Assembly: GCA_030765055.1 (NCBI GenBank)
Contig: CM060955.1
Span: 159,067,243-159,131,242, forward strand
DNA from: Mantis religiosa
Lineage: Eukaryota > Arthropoda > Insecta > Mantodea > Mantidae
Reading direction: 5' to 3'
DNA length: 64,000 bases
The position numbers and the translations under genes were made by a program. Shown one piece after another: positions 33,285 to 44,164 of the stretch (position 1 is its first letter; every line of letters begins with the position of its first letter). Under the pieces are notes generated by a model. The model was not told the origin of the DNA. It saw only the letters and a list, made by a program, of their open reading frames with translations, and did not search any database.

Positions 33285-34985
33285 GAAATGGCTCAGGCGG
33301 TTTCGTCTGTGACCCGCAATCGGGAGACCCGGGTTCGATTCCCGTGGCCGATCTACCTCACCCATGGATTTTTTCGAAGGTTTTCCCAGGTCGGTAGGCG
33401 AATGCTGGGTAGGTTAATTACATCCCCCGAATTGCCTGTCCCTCCATTTGTCATTTCACATCTCTCATCTGGTGGTTTCTTTCAGGGTAGAAGTGTTGGC
33501 GGGAGTCTCGGCGGTGCATGACACGATGATATGCTCTGAGGAAAACTACTTCCTCCTCCGGTAGGTCGATTGCTGGTCATCGCTCCTCTGCTGGGACCAC
33601 TTCGGGACCGCCATCCAGGGAACTTTAGCGCTCGGATCTCCTGCCTTGTTACCATTAGGACTTGGCCTCTGGGCTCATTGGCGTCCCACAGTAGGTCCTC
33701 TGCTGGGACCACTTCGGGACCGCCAGCCAGGGACCTTTGGGGCTCGGATCTCCTGCCTTGTTACCATTAGGGATTGCCCTCTGGGCTCATTGCCGTCCCA
33801 CAGTAGGTCCTCTGCTGGGACCACTTCGGGACCGCCAGCCAAGGACCTTTGGGGCTCGGATCTCCTGCCTTGTTACCATTAGGGATTGCCCTCTGGGCTC
33901 ATTGCCGTCCCACAGTAGGTCCTCTGCTGGGACCACTTCGGGACCGCCAGCCAGGGACCTTTGGGGCTCGGATCTCCTGTCTTGTTACCATTAGGACTTG
34001 GCCTCTGGGCTCATTGGCGTCCCACAGTAGGTCCTCTGCTGGGACCACTTCGGGACCGCCAGCCAGGGACCTTTGGGGCTCGGATCTCCTGTCTTGTTAC
34101 CATTAGGGATTGGCCTCTGGGCTCATTGCCGTCCCATAGTAGGTCCTCTGCTGGGACCACTTCGGGACCGCCATCCAGGGAACTTTAGCGCTCGGATCTC
34201 CTGTCTTGTTACCATTAGGGATTGCCCTCTGGGCTCATTGCCGTCCCACAGTAGGTCCTCTGCTGGGACCACTTCGGGACCGCCAGCCAGGGACCTTTGG
34301 GGCTCGGAATTCCTGTCTTGTTACCATTAGGACTTGGCCTCTGGGCTCATTGGCGTCCCACAGTAGGTCCTCTGCTGGGACCATTTCGGGACCGCCAGCC
34401 AGGGACCTTTGGGGCTCGGATCTCCTGGCTTGTTACCATTAGGACTTGGCCTCTGGGCTCATTGGCGTCCCACAGTAGGTCGTTTGCTGGGACCATTTCG
34501 GGACCACCAGCCAGGGACCTTTGGGGCTCGGATCTCCTGTCTTGTTACCATTAGGACTTGGCCTCTGGGCTCATTGGCGTCCCACAGTAGGTCGTTTGCT
34601 GGGACCATTTCGGGACCACCAGCCAGGGACCTTTGGGGCTCGGGTCTCCTGCCTGGGACTATTAGGGTTTGGCCTCTGGGCTCATTGCCGTCCCACAGTA
34701 GGTCCTCTGCTGGGACCATTTCGGGACCGCCAGCCAGGGACCTTTGGGGCTCGGATCGCCTGCCTGGGACCGTCAGGGCTCGGCTGCTGGGCTCATTGCC
34801 GTCCCACAGTAGGGGAGCGACTTTGTTGTCCTGGCCTGTCGGGGGAAGTCTCTATCCAAGTAAACTTTAATGACCCTCCCCTCTGTACTGTCATAGCTCC
34901 TTGGGTCGGCCGCCCTCTGACTCCTTCGCCTCATCCTTCCTCTCGGGGGTGCCCCACTTGGGGGCATAGATACAATGGTGATGAT
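33285..34985 (+). mobile_element. SINE-V copy C with 11-unit 112-bp VNTR
   Basis: The head is gaaatggctcaggcgg (A-box) then gggttcgattcccg (B-box) at 33285-33345. A body follows, then eleven 112-bp units (33593 to about 34816), then the 3' part (gactttgttgtcctggcctg ... gggggcatag). Copies A and B have one unit each. The 85-codon open frames spaced every 112 bp are repeat artefacts (112 is not divisible by 3). Confidence 0.9.
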
Positions 34986-35361
34986 ATATATATATATAAA
35001 GGTGCTCAACTACGGCACTCATTAGCGCCCTTTAAAAATCTAGTCATGGCAAAAACCAGATATAAAACTTTCTAAAAACTATACTAGTGTAACAAAACCT
35101 ATTAAAATACACGTACATAAAAAACATCAATCAAAACCTACTAAAAATTTCGTTCACTAAATCCTAAACTCTAAACTAGACAAGAGTCTAAAAACTTTCT
35201 CCACGGGTTTCCACACACGGCCTACACGTGGGTGGGCTTGTTGACCGTCTCCCTCAATCACGAAGAGGAGCCCACACGAGGGAGACTGTTGGCTCGGGAC
35301 CCCGGGTGCACCAAACCCGTACCTACCGAAGTAGGCCCCTGGGGGGGGGGGGGGTAAACAA
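34986..35361. other. Unassigned interval with G-run
   Basis: A (TA)n stretch at 34986-34998, then A-rich sequence. A GC-rich block follows (35200-35340, ctcgggaccccgggtgcacc) and then a run of about 14 G at 35342-35355. It may be the 5' end of an unrecognised retroelement. It separates the two duplicated copies. Confidence 0.35.
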
Positions 35362-35549
35362 TGTAGCTAGCGTGTCGGGAACAAAGAGTCAATTTTAACA
35401 TGTAATTCTCTAACAGGCAAGAAAGGTATAAATACTACCTATTTGTATTACTTATTTAACATACTGTGATGATCATGATGATGAGGATGATGAGGATGAT
35501 GATGAAGTTGGCGCTACAGGCCATGTAGGCCCTTTGCCTCCCTAACCAC
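35362..35549 (+). repeat. Left edge of the tandem duplication (copy 2)
   Basis: It matches 33018-33220 and is then split from the rest of SINE-V copy D by LTR-B copy 4. Confidence 0.8.
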
Positions 35550-36302
35550 TGATACCGAAATTAAAGGATTGCAATAAGTAAAGAATCATGATGGATGTCA
35601 AAGGAATGTTGGTTCTTTGTTACAACACGTGCAAGGGCAGTTGAGTCGAGTAGCAGTTGTGGGTGAATAGATGTTTTAACAAAAGAAACGTAAGAAACAG
35701 TGTCCTTAGCAGATTTCTAAAGGATGGCATTTGACTTGTTGAATAGGGTATTCTTTGAACCATTCATAATGGCGACAAAATAGCCACAAAGAGAATATTT
35801 GTGTGAAAAGAGGGTTTCCAAAAAGTGAAAGTTACATATACACCCACTCACGCAGCTGTGGACAACAGTCTTCGGCGTGGAGCCGATTAGAGCACTTCGT
35901 GGCTGGCAAGCCATTGAAATAGTCTGAGGCGTGAGGGCGATTAGGGCAGTCCTCATGTTCTGTCTTGGGCCAGGTATACCAGAAATGAGAGAAGATATTT
36001 GTCGCTCATATATACGCGAGGAACGAATAAAGTTTATCGAGTAATAAACATTCTGCCGTCCGTAACTCTAAACAGGGATATTGGTAACCCTTTTTCGGCA
36101 ACTTCAATTTCGATGTTCTAAAAAAAGAAGCAGTAAATAAATAAGTTTGAAACGGGCATTCCAGTGTCATTAAAATCTCCTTCTCACACATATCCACGCA
36201 TACCCTGTGAGAAGCCTCATTGTTTTACCCTGAGATAAACAAAATTGCTTCAAACGGTAGCCTCAACGTAGAACTCATCGTTCGCCAATCATAATTGCTT
36301 CA
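35550..36302 (+). mobile_element. Solo LTR-B copy 4 (753 bp)
   Basis: It begins TGATACCGAAATTAAAGG and ends ATTGCTTCA, with the 4-bp duplication ccac (35546-35549 and 36303-36306). The uninterrupted site is present in duplication copy 1 (cctgaccaccctcttcc near 33213), so the insertion postdates the duplication. It contains a GAATAAAG signal near 36023. No internal region present. Confidence 0.82.
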
Positions 36303-36357
36303 CCACCCTCTTCCATTCTACTCGATCCTCTGCTTTTCTTTTCCAGCCTTTAACCCC

Positions 36358-39220
36358 CAACTTTCCGAGCGGAATGGCTCAGGCGGTTTGGTCTGTGGCC
36401 CGCATTCGAGAGCCCCGGGTTCGATTCCCGTGGCCGACCTACTTCACCCATGGATTTTTGCGGGAGTTTTCCCGGGTCGGTAGGCGAATGCTGGGTAGGT
36501 TAATTACATCCCCGAATTTCCTGTCCCTCCATTTCATCTCCTTTATCATTTCACATGTCTCATCTGGTGGTCTCTTTCAGGATAGAAGTGAGGGCGGGAG
36601 TCTCGGCGGTGCATGGCAGGATGATATGCTCTGAGGAAAACTACTTCCTCCTCCGGTAGGTCGATTGCTGGTCATCGCTCCTCTGCTGAGACCATTTCGG
36701 GACCGCCAGCCAGGGACCTTTGGGGCTCGGATCTCCTGCCTTGTTACCATTAGGGATTGGCCTCTGGGCTCATTGCCATCCCACAGAAAGTCCTCTGCTG
36801 GAACCACTTCGGGACCGCCAGCCTGGGAACTTTGGGGCTCGGATCGCCCGCCTTGTTACCATTAGGACTTGGCCTCTGGACTCATTGCCGTCCCACAGTA
36901 GGTCCTCTGCTGGGACCACTTCGGGACCGCCAGCCAGGGAGCTTTGGGGCTCGGATCGCCTGCCTTGTTACCATTAGGACTTGGCCTCTGGGCCCATTGC
37001 CGTCCCACAGTAGGTCCTCTGCTGGGACCACTTCGGGACCGCCAGCCAGGGAGCTTTGGGGCTCGGATCGCCCGCCTTGTTACCATTAGGACTTGGCCTC
37101 TGGGCTCATTGCCGTCCCACAGTAGGTCCTCTGCTGGGACCACTTCGGGACCGCCAGCCAGGGAGCTTTGGGGCTCGGATCGCCCGCCTTGTTACCATTA
37201 GGACTTGGCCTCTGGGCTCATTGCCGTCCCACAGTAGGTCCTCTGCTGGGACCACTTCGGGACCGCCAGCCAGGGAGCTTTGGGGCTCGGATCGCCTGCC
37301 TCGTTACCATTAGGACTTGGCCTCTGGGCTCATTGCCGTCCCACAGTAGGTCCTCTGCTGGGACCACTTCGGGACCGCCAGCCAGGGAGCTTTGGGGCTC
37401 GGATCGCCTGCCTTGTTACCATTAGGACTTGGCCTCTGGGCCCATTGCCCTCCCACAGTAGGTCCTCTGTTGGAACCATTTCGGGACCGCCAGCCAGGGA
37501 CCTTTGGGGCTCGGATCTCCTGCCTTGTTACCATTAGGACTTGGCCTCTGGGCTCATTGGCGTCCCACAGTAGGTCCTCTGCTGGAACCATTTCGGGACC
37601 GCCAGCCAGGGACCTTTGGGGCTCGGATCTCCTGCCTTGTTACCATTAGGACTTGGCCTCTGGGCTCATTGCCGTCCCACAGTAGGTCCTCTGCTGGGAC
37701 CACTTCGGGACCGCCAGCCAGGGACCTTTGGGGCTCGGATCTCCTGCCTTGTTACCACTAGGGCTTGGCCTCTGGGCTCATTGGCGTCCCACAGTAGGTC
37801 CTCTGCTGGGACCACTTCGGGACCGCCAGCTAGGGACCTTTGGGGCTCGGATCTCCTGCCTTGTTACCATTAGGACTTGGCCTCTGGGCTCATTGGCGTC
37901 CCACAGTAGGTCCTCTGCTGGGACCATTTCGGGACCGCCAGCCAGGGACCTTTGGGGCTCGGATCTCCTGCCTTGTTACCATTAGGACTTGGCCTCTGGG
38001 CTCATTGGCGTCCCACAGTAGGTCCTCTGCTGGGACCACTTCGGGACCGCCAGCCAGGGACCTTTGGGGCTCGGATCTCCTGCCTTGTTACCATTAGGAC
38101 TTGGCCTCTGGGCTCATTGGCGTCCCACAGTAGGTCCTCTGCTGGGACCATTTCGGGACCGCCAGCCAGGGACCTTTGGGGCTCGGATCTCCTGCCTTGT
38201 TACCATTAGGGATTGGCCTCTGGGCTCATTGGCGTCCCACAGTAGGTCCTCTGCTGGGACCATTTCGGGACCGCCAGCCAGGGACCTTTGGGGCTCGGAT
38301 CTCCTGCCTTGTTACCATTAGGGATTGGCCTCTGGGCTCATTGCCGTCCCACAGTAGGTCCTCTGCTGGGACCACTTCGGGACCGCCAGCCAGGGACCTT
38401 TGGGGCTCGGATCTCCTGCCTTGTTACCACTAGGGCTTGGCCTCTGGGCTCATTGGCGTCCCACAGTAGGTCCTCTGCTGGGACCACTTCGGGACCGCCA
38501 GCTAGGGACCTTTGGGGCTCGGATCTCCTGCCTTGTTACCATTAGGACTTGGCCTCTGGGCTCATTGGCGTCCCACAGTAGGTCCTCTGCTGGGACCATT
38601 TCGGGACCGCCAGCCAGGGACCTTTGGGGCTCGGATCTCCTGCCTTGTTACCATTAGGACTTGGCCTCTGGGCTCATTGGCGTCCCACAGTAGGTCCTCT
38701 GCTGGGACCACTTCGGGACCGCCAGCCAGGGACCTTTGGGGCTCGGATCTCCTGCCTTGTTACCATTAGGGATTGGCCTCTGGGCTCATTGGCGTCCCAC
38801 AGTAGGTCCTCTGCTGGGACCATTTCGGGACCGCCAGCCAGGGACCTTTGGGGCTCGGATCTCCTGCCTTGTTACCATTAGGACTTGGCCTCTGGGCTCA
38901 TTGGCGTCCCACAGTAGGTCCTCTGCTGGGACCATTTCGGGACCGCCAGCCAGGGACCTTTGGGGCTCGGATCGCCTGCCTGGTACCATTAGGGCTCTTT
39001 GCCATCCCGCAGTAGGGGAACGGGTTTGTTGCCCTGACCTGTCTGGAGAACTCTCTATCCAGGTAAACTTTAATGACCCTGCCCTCTGTACTGTCACAGC
39101 TCTTTGGGTCGGCCGCCCTCTGTGTCCTTCGCCTCATCCAACCTCCCGGGGGTGCCCCACTTGGGGGCATAGGAACAATGGCCCCAGCATGGTGGTCTAC
39201 GTACCGAATTCGCTCCGTAA
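36358..39220 (+). mobile_element. SINE-V copy D with 21-unit 112-bp VNTR
   Basis: The head reads gagcggaatggctcaggcgg then gggttcgattcccg (36366-36430). The VNTR runs from 36688 to about 39000 as 21 units at an exact 112-bp period. The 3' part continues to the conserved tctacgtaccgaattc near 39195-39212. Within the array a six-unit (672-bp) block is repeated, marked by ccactagggcttgg at 37755 and 38427 and the linked gctaggg variant. Unlike copy B, a LINE in the opposite orientation abuts its 3' end. Confidence 0.92.
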
Positions 39221-40135
39221 TGAAATCCCAATCCCCAATCCGAACCCCCAACTTCCTCAAGCCATCTTCTACATCATCTACCCATCTTTTCCTGGGTCTT
39301 CCTCTTCTCCTTCTGCCATCCAGCTTTCCTATGAATATCTTCTTAACTACACTGATTTCCGGCATTCTCTGCACATGGTCAATCCACCTTATTCTTCCTT
39401 CTTTAATTTTCACTACTATATTTGGTTGTCCAAATAGACACTGTAACTCCAAGTTAGTCCACATTCTCCAAGTCTCTTATCACTCCAAATATATTTTTCA
39501 CCGTAATAACCATTGTCCTTCTCTGGTTGTCAACACCCGACTTTCTGAACCATACATTATTACTGGTCTCAGTACTGTTGTATATTATTTTAATTTTAGT
39601 ATTCCTAATGACGTTCCTTGATTTAAACATATTCTGCAAGTCATAGAAACATCTGTTACCACTTGCTATTCTTTCTTGAATTTCCACGGATGTTTTACTA
39701 TGTACAGTTACTATAGATCCCAGATATTTAAATGTTTCCACTCTTTGATACTCCTTCCCATGTAATTAAACTGTAGGTTCTCTTCTTGCATCCCCATCAC
39801 CTCCCATCTTCATATAATTGGATTTACTAACGTTCACTACCAATCCTAGATCCTGAGCTTTCTCTTCCAACACTACATAGCTTTCCTCAGGAGCTCTTAT
39901 ATTCCTTGCGAGAATTGCCACATCGTCAGCATATGCCACCATTTGTACTGATCTGGAAAGTATTGTTCCTTCAGGGTTTATGGGTAGTTGTTGGATTATT
40001 TTTTCCAGTACTAAATTAAACAGCAGTGTGGATAACACATCTCCTTGTGTCACCCCACTCTCCACGGTAAACATACCTGATAAATCTTGATTTAACATAC
40101 TGTGTAAAACACTATTATTCAATATTTGCTTCTTC
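39215..40135 (-). pseudogene. LINE ORF2 (reverse transcriptase to C-terminus)
   Basis: The minus strand from about 40122 encodes GVTQGDVLSTLLFNLVLEKI and MVAYADDVAILARN (catalytic Asp pair), then ETFKYLGSIVT at about 39741. After frameshifts it continues as EGRIRWIDHVQRMPE and RRRRGRPRKRWVDDVEDGLR near 39290-39400. This order (RT palm, YLG block, then a basic GRPRKRW block) is typical of a common arthropod non-LTR family. Fingers and endonuclease are missing. The fragment at 49215-49700 supplies the matching upstream RT region of a similar element. Confidence 0.82.
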
Positions 40136-40607
40136 GCAGACTTATAATTTCACTTCTACAGTTCGACTGGTTTATGTAGAAACATAGGTATTAAAGAGAG
40201 CGTACTTTTGCCCGCGCAGTTGTAGGAAACCCATATCGCACCACTTCCATGTAACGTTCCGATTGACTCTGCGTAGCTGTCACTTTGTTACTTTCAAGCT
40301 TAGCGCTTTAAAGACTACTGGTATACTCTTATCTCAGCCTAGTTCAATACAGCTGTAAACAACAAGGTGGAGCGGACTCAACTCGCCATTTGTTATAATC
40401 TATCTCAGCCTAGTTTAATCCTGCTGTAAACATCTGGTTGGGAAGAGAGACAGAGACAGAGATATTAGGACAGAACAAGGTTAAGCTGTTGATTCGTTTA
40501 ACGTTTTCTTTTATTTGCATATGTGCGATAAACCTCTTCTTTAAGTACAGTACTGTAAGTAGTTTTCTGATCACTGCTCTGTGCGAGCTAATTTCGCAGA
40601 GAGAGAA
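40136..40607. other. Unassigned interval with a short direct repeat
   Basis: The block tatctcagcctagttcaat ... cagctgtaaacaa occurs twice (about 40330 and 40400), about 70 bp apart. No gene. Confidence 0.4.
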
Positions 40608-40611
40608 GTAT

Positions 40612-41095
40612 TGTGACTTTGTGGGTTCGTGAAATGAAAAGTCCAATTTCACCACTCAAAAATGTTCTTTATTTCTACCGACTTACAGTTTAACACTTGC
40701 CAATTACACAGAATTACGTGCTGCACACAATTACAATTCACCAGTTCGTCCGTTACAATTTCACTTGTACTCGCGATTACGTAAACTCCGATGCACATAC
40801 ACAGTCTTCTCGTCCTACCACTAGCACTGAACTCTTGCGCTGATTGCCAAGAACTCTGACTGACTAACTCGACGTGCTGCTTATATAGGGCCAGCGGGTC
40901 GATCGGAAGGTTCCAGATTAGAGGAAATATCCTGTAAGTTCGAGAACACAGGTGGAACAGAAAGAGACGGCGCCGTGATGTTTTTTTGTCCCAGCCATCC
41001 CTTCTTAACGCTATAAGACAAACGAGGGGGCGGGGCGAACACCGACCAGTCTGCTGCTTGCCCAGTCTATAGGGTGTTCCGACGCTCGGGTGACA
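40612..41095 (-). mobile_element. Solo LTR-C (484 bp)
   Basis: On the minus strand it runs TGTCACCCGAGCG ... CCACAAAGTCACA, with the 4-bp duplication gtat (40608-40611 and 41096-41099). A TATA-like box (CCCTATATAAGC) near 40880-40892 and an AATAAAG near 40660 give the U3-R-U5 order. The same family forms the inverted pair at 57341-59617. Confidence 0.85.
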
Positions 41096-41099
41096 GTAT

Positions 41100-41225
41100 G
41101 CAAATGTTTCGATTCTTATAAACGTAATAGCCCCACATTTTATCTTTCTGCTTCACATACCACATAGATGTGTTCTGTATACTATATACAGATTAGACAA
41201 AAGACAGGTGAAATTATAACACTAT
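41100..41225. other. Short unassigned interval
   Basis: AT-rich. No feature. Confidence 0.4.
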
Positions 41226-41238
41226 TAACTTATTATGT

Positions 41239-41581
41239 AGGGCGCCGGGGTAGCGCGGTGGTTTCGTTCGCGGCTCCCGTTCTAAGGGTCCCGAGTTCGA
41301 TTCCCGGCTCTGGGGTTGGCGATTTTAAGTCGGCCCTATCCACGCCTTCACCTCTGTCTAGCACACGTGAAGTATCCCCTATGCCCAACGTGGTTCGGAG
41401 TCCACGGTAAAAACTGTAGGTCCTCTCACCTCACCGCCATCTTCACTATCACCCTATCATCGGAGGTAATGGACACCGCCCTCTGGGTGCCTCCACCTGA
41501 GAAATGGGTCCGGTCATCACTTGGTGGGGTGAGGTTACCCCGAAGGCCAAGGTTGCCATGTGGGGAGTGTTAGTAACTAAC
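41239..41581 (+). mobile_element. Intact tRNA-derived SINE3 (343 bp)
   Basis: The head reads gggcgccggggtagcgcggtgg (A-box region), then gagttcgattcccg (B-box) near 41294-41307. The body ends in a short (AACT)n tail. It is flanked by a perfect 13-bp duplication, taacttattatgt (41226-41238 and 41582-41594). This is the only copy of this family here. Confidence 0.9.
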
Positions 41582-41845
41582 TAACTTATTATGTTAAATT
41601 AAGCTGCATTTTATTTAACAATTACTGAAGGACACTGCTATTATATAATATTTTTGTATTCCTATACCAGGCAGCCCTCTCACAACGAGGTCTGTATCGA
41701 GTTGAATGCTGATTAAGATGTTATTGTTTATAGTGTGGAGTTACTTCTAATATTTAACACTGTATTTCCTGTAAATCTCACGTACCTCACAAGCTCAGGA
41801 GCACTTATGTATATGCAATTTAAAATCAGTAAGCTTTTCATTCCC

Positions 41846-42318
41846 GTGAGGTTGCTTCACGAAGCATCTCTTCTCCCATAAGTGGAGGACGAAATTAGGC
41901 GCCGGGCGAAAATATTCTACGCTCAAATTCCAACTCACAGAAGCGCCCTGGTTTGGTCTCTAGGAGATTACGACGCTACGAGACGCCGCTTCAGGCTTTA
42001 CCGGGTACCCGAGGTAGCAAAGGTGTCAATCTATACAGCAGCATAAGCTAAATTTCAATATCTCCAAACGAGCTGTTTGGCCTCAAAATTTACCCCACTT
42101 TATAAAATAAAACACCAAGGTGTAAACAAAAAAGCGATTTGGCATCCTGTACAAAATTAAAGAGGAGCAAAAAGCTACCTCATAAATTTTCCTCAACAAA
42201 ATAATCCCACCTCATCCTGTAACCATCAAAATTATCAACCAGCGGTCAGACCCAAAACCTGGGTGGGTACGCAGCAAAAACCTTCTGGCTGTTAACAGCC
42301 TGTCAGTATTCGACTTGG
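41846..42318 (+). mobile_element. Jockey-type LINE 3' fragment (copy 3)
   Basis: It matches the C-terminus and 3' UTR of the LINE at 4319/12005 (aggttgcttcacgaagc ... cgccgggcg, then gggtgggtacgcagcaaaaa) and ends at ggctgttaacagcc. Frames are broken. Confidence 0.75.
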
Positions 42319-42416
42319 ACTAGTAAACTTTTCATCATGGAGCAGGACGGTACTTCAGCCGAAATGAGACACAATCGAGGCAAACCTTTTAAAAGTGGAG
42401 AGGGGCAAATGATCGC

Positions 42417-43346
42417 TTTTTTTTAATAATAATAATAAGCGATGCTTTAGCAGAGAGTAAAGGGAGAGAAGTGGCGGGGTCCCACGGAAGCATCCCCGTT
42501 AGTAACGGTGGTAAGGGCGCAGGTGACAGAGGGGCACGTTGCAGGAAAGGGTAGTGTCCGGGGGTCCAGCCATTGCCGGAGAAGCCCTGGATGGATCGCT
42601 GGGGTATAGAAGGAGGGATTAAATGTTTAGTATCGTTTATTCATTTGGGGTCACTGTGCACCAATGGTGCTTAATTTAGCGCCGGCTATGGCGAAACGGT
42701 CGCTCGGCGCATACAGCATAAAATTAAAATCCAGTCATTCGGCGTCGTTGGCGCGATGTGGTGGTTGGGTCGTCGGTAAGGTGGCGCACTGTGGTCCGGA
42801 GGTGTTCTAGGCGTGAGTGTACTTCAGCTATGCGCGAGAGTATCTCGGCGAAGTACGCATGTGACGTGTCAGGAAGCGGAGGAGCGGCCGCAGACTGAGC
42901 TTCCATCAGGGTGAGGTTAAGTTGGTCTAAGGTCAGCGAATGTGTTCGGTTGATGATGTGCTGCAGGTCACTGAAGCTCTGGGTTATACTGTCCTGTAGG
43001 CTGGTGGCTCCAATGGATTCCTGCAGTTGTGCGACTTGTGTCGAGGTGGTCCCTGTGGTCTGGTGTAGTGCCTTGAGGGACGAGATGATGCTCTCTTGGT
43101 GAGTTGCCAGGCTGTCAGTCATGAGATTCTTGGTAGTCGAGAGTTGGTTGTTGACTTCGGTCAGCATGGCGGTGGTGGCGTCAAGTCGAGCGTTCATGGT
43201 GGCGAGTGAGTCATCCAAGTTCCCCAGGCGAAGACTAATGTTCAAGATCTCAGAGTGGAGGTCTTGTACGTCGGTTCTAGGAGTCCCTTGGGTGGCTGAG
43301 ACGGGTCCGCTTGCCAGTTGCTCCTCGATGGAATGTAGCCGGCGGT
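42417..43346 (-). mobile_element. 930-bp retroposon with coiled-coil reading frame
   Basis: It is flanked by an 11-bp duplication, caaatgatcgc (42406-42416 and 43347-43357). It ends on the minus strand in (TAA)n followed by A8, at 42417-42438. The inverted arm near 44130 has the empty site, confirming insertion. It carries one long frame (42724 to the 5' boundary) and a ~300-bp 3' UTR. The tail resembles those of I-type LINEs. It has no reverse-transcriptase segment although its 3' end is complete. Confidence 0.82.
42724..43346 (-). CDS. Hypothetical coiled-coil protein of the retroposon (5' end cut)
   Basis: The frame is open from the retroposon's 5' boundary to a stop at 42724, about 207 codons. 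No ATG is visible near the boundary, so the start is probably truncated. A TTG at 43245 is the first plausible alternative. The sequence has heptad-like spacing throughout: RLHSIEEQLAS near the start, then EILNISLRLGNLDDSLATMN, VAQLQESIGA, and EILSRIAEVHSRLEHLRTTV near the end. It is followed by a basic Arg-rich tail (RQRRRM). It could be a LINE ORF1-like RNA-binding or trimerising protein, but no zinc knuckle or RRM is visible. Function unknown. Confidence 0.55.
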
Positions 43347-43720
43347 CAAATGATCGCGAATTGTTTCGGGGTTTTTAAAGAAAGAAACCCGCAAGTAGTG
43401 TACATAGTGTTAGAATGGAACAGCAAGCATCAGGAGAACACCGGGAAAATCGCGTAAATGCAAACAGCGCGTGGAGAAATAATAAAAACTACGAAATAAT
43501 ACGAAAAGTGTTATACGCAGTAAAGTTCATGATTTTGTATCAGAAATGAACCGCCGACTCTAAATAAGGTTTTGTATGCCGTAAACAGACACAGAATTGC
43601 CAAATGTTTCACGAAGTACTCTCCATCGCTTGTTGATAGATATTGGATTGAAATTTCAACAGCGAGGGCAGAAACTATAGTAAGGTAACCGTTATATTAT
43701 TGCATCATTCTATTAATACT

Positions 43721-43908
43721 CCAACTCATAGATTTAATAAATGTGTAACTCAATTCTATTTATTGTCTAGAAGTTAGTGCTGCTATATATACTGCTATTA
43801 CACGCATATAAGTTTTGCAACACTAGCAGTACATATAGCAGCGCTAACTTCTAGATAATAAATAAGTAGAGTTAAGTTACGCATTAACTTATTAAATCTA
43901 TGAGTTGG
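43721..43908. repeat. Perfect-looking small palindrome (188 bp)
   Basis: The arms ccaactcatagatttaataa ... tagaagttag are repeated inverted (ctaacttctaga ... ctatgagttgg) around a ~30-bp centre. No target duplication is apparent. It could form a cruciform. Confidence 0.8.
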
Positions 43909-44164
43909 TTCATTTCTGAAAAAATGATCATGAACTTTATTGGTATAGCACTTTTCGTAAAATCGTCGTATTTCTCAACGCGCTGTTTGCATTTACGCGA
44001 TTTTCCCGGTGTTGTTAAGAGTTCCGGATGCTTTCTGTTCCATTCTTGCGGGAACACCAAGATAACCAGTTTCTTTCTCAGTGCTTTATAGACGATTCCG
44101 GATTACTTTCTTTAAGCACCGCGAAAAAATGCAAGATCATTCGCCTCTCACCATTTTTCACTAC

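Noticed and set aside
33593..39000. Many 85-codon open frames spaced every 112 bp, as if a repeat-protein family
   Set aside because: They are the same DNA repeat read in rotating frames. 112 is not divisible by 3, open frames exist on both strands, and the single-unit copies show it is SINE body.
38736..39437. 233-codon frame spanning VNTR and LINE
   Set aside because: It crosses the junction between SINE-V and an opposite-strand LINE, so it is a chance open frame.
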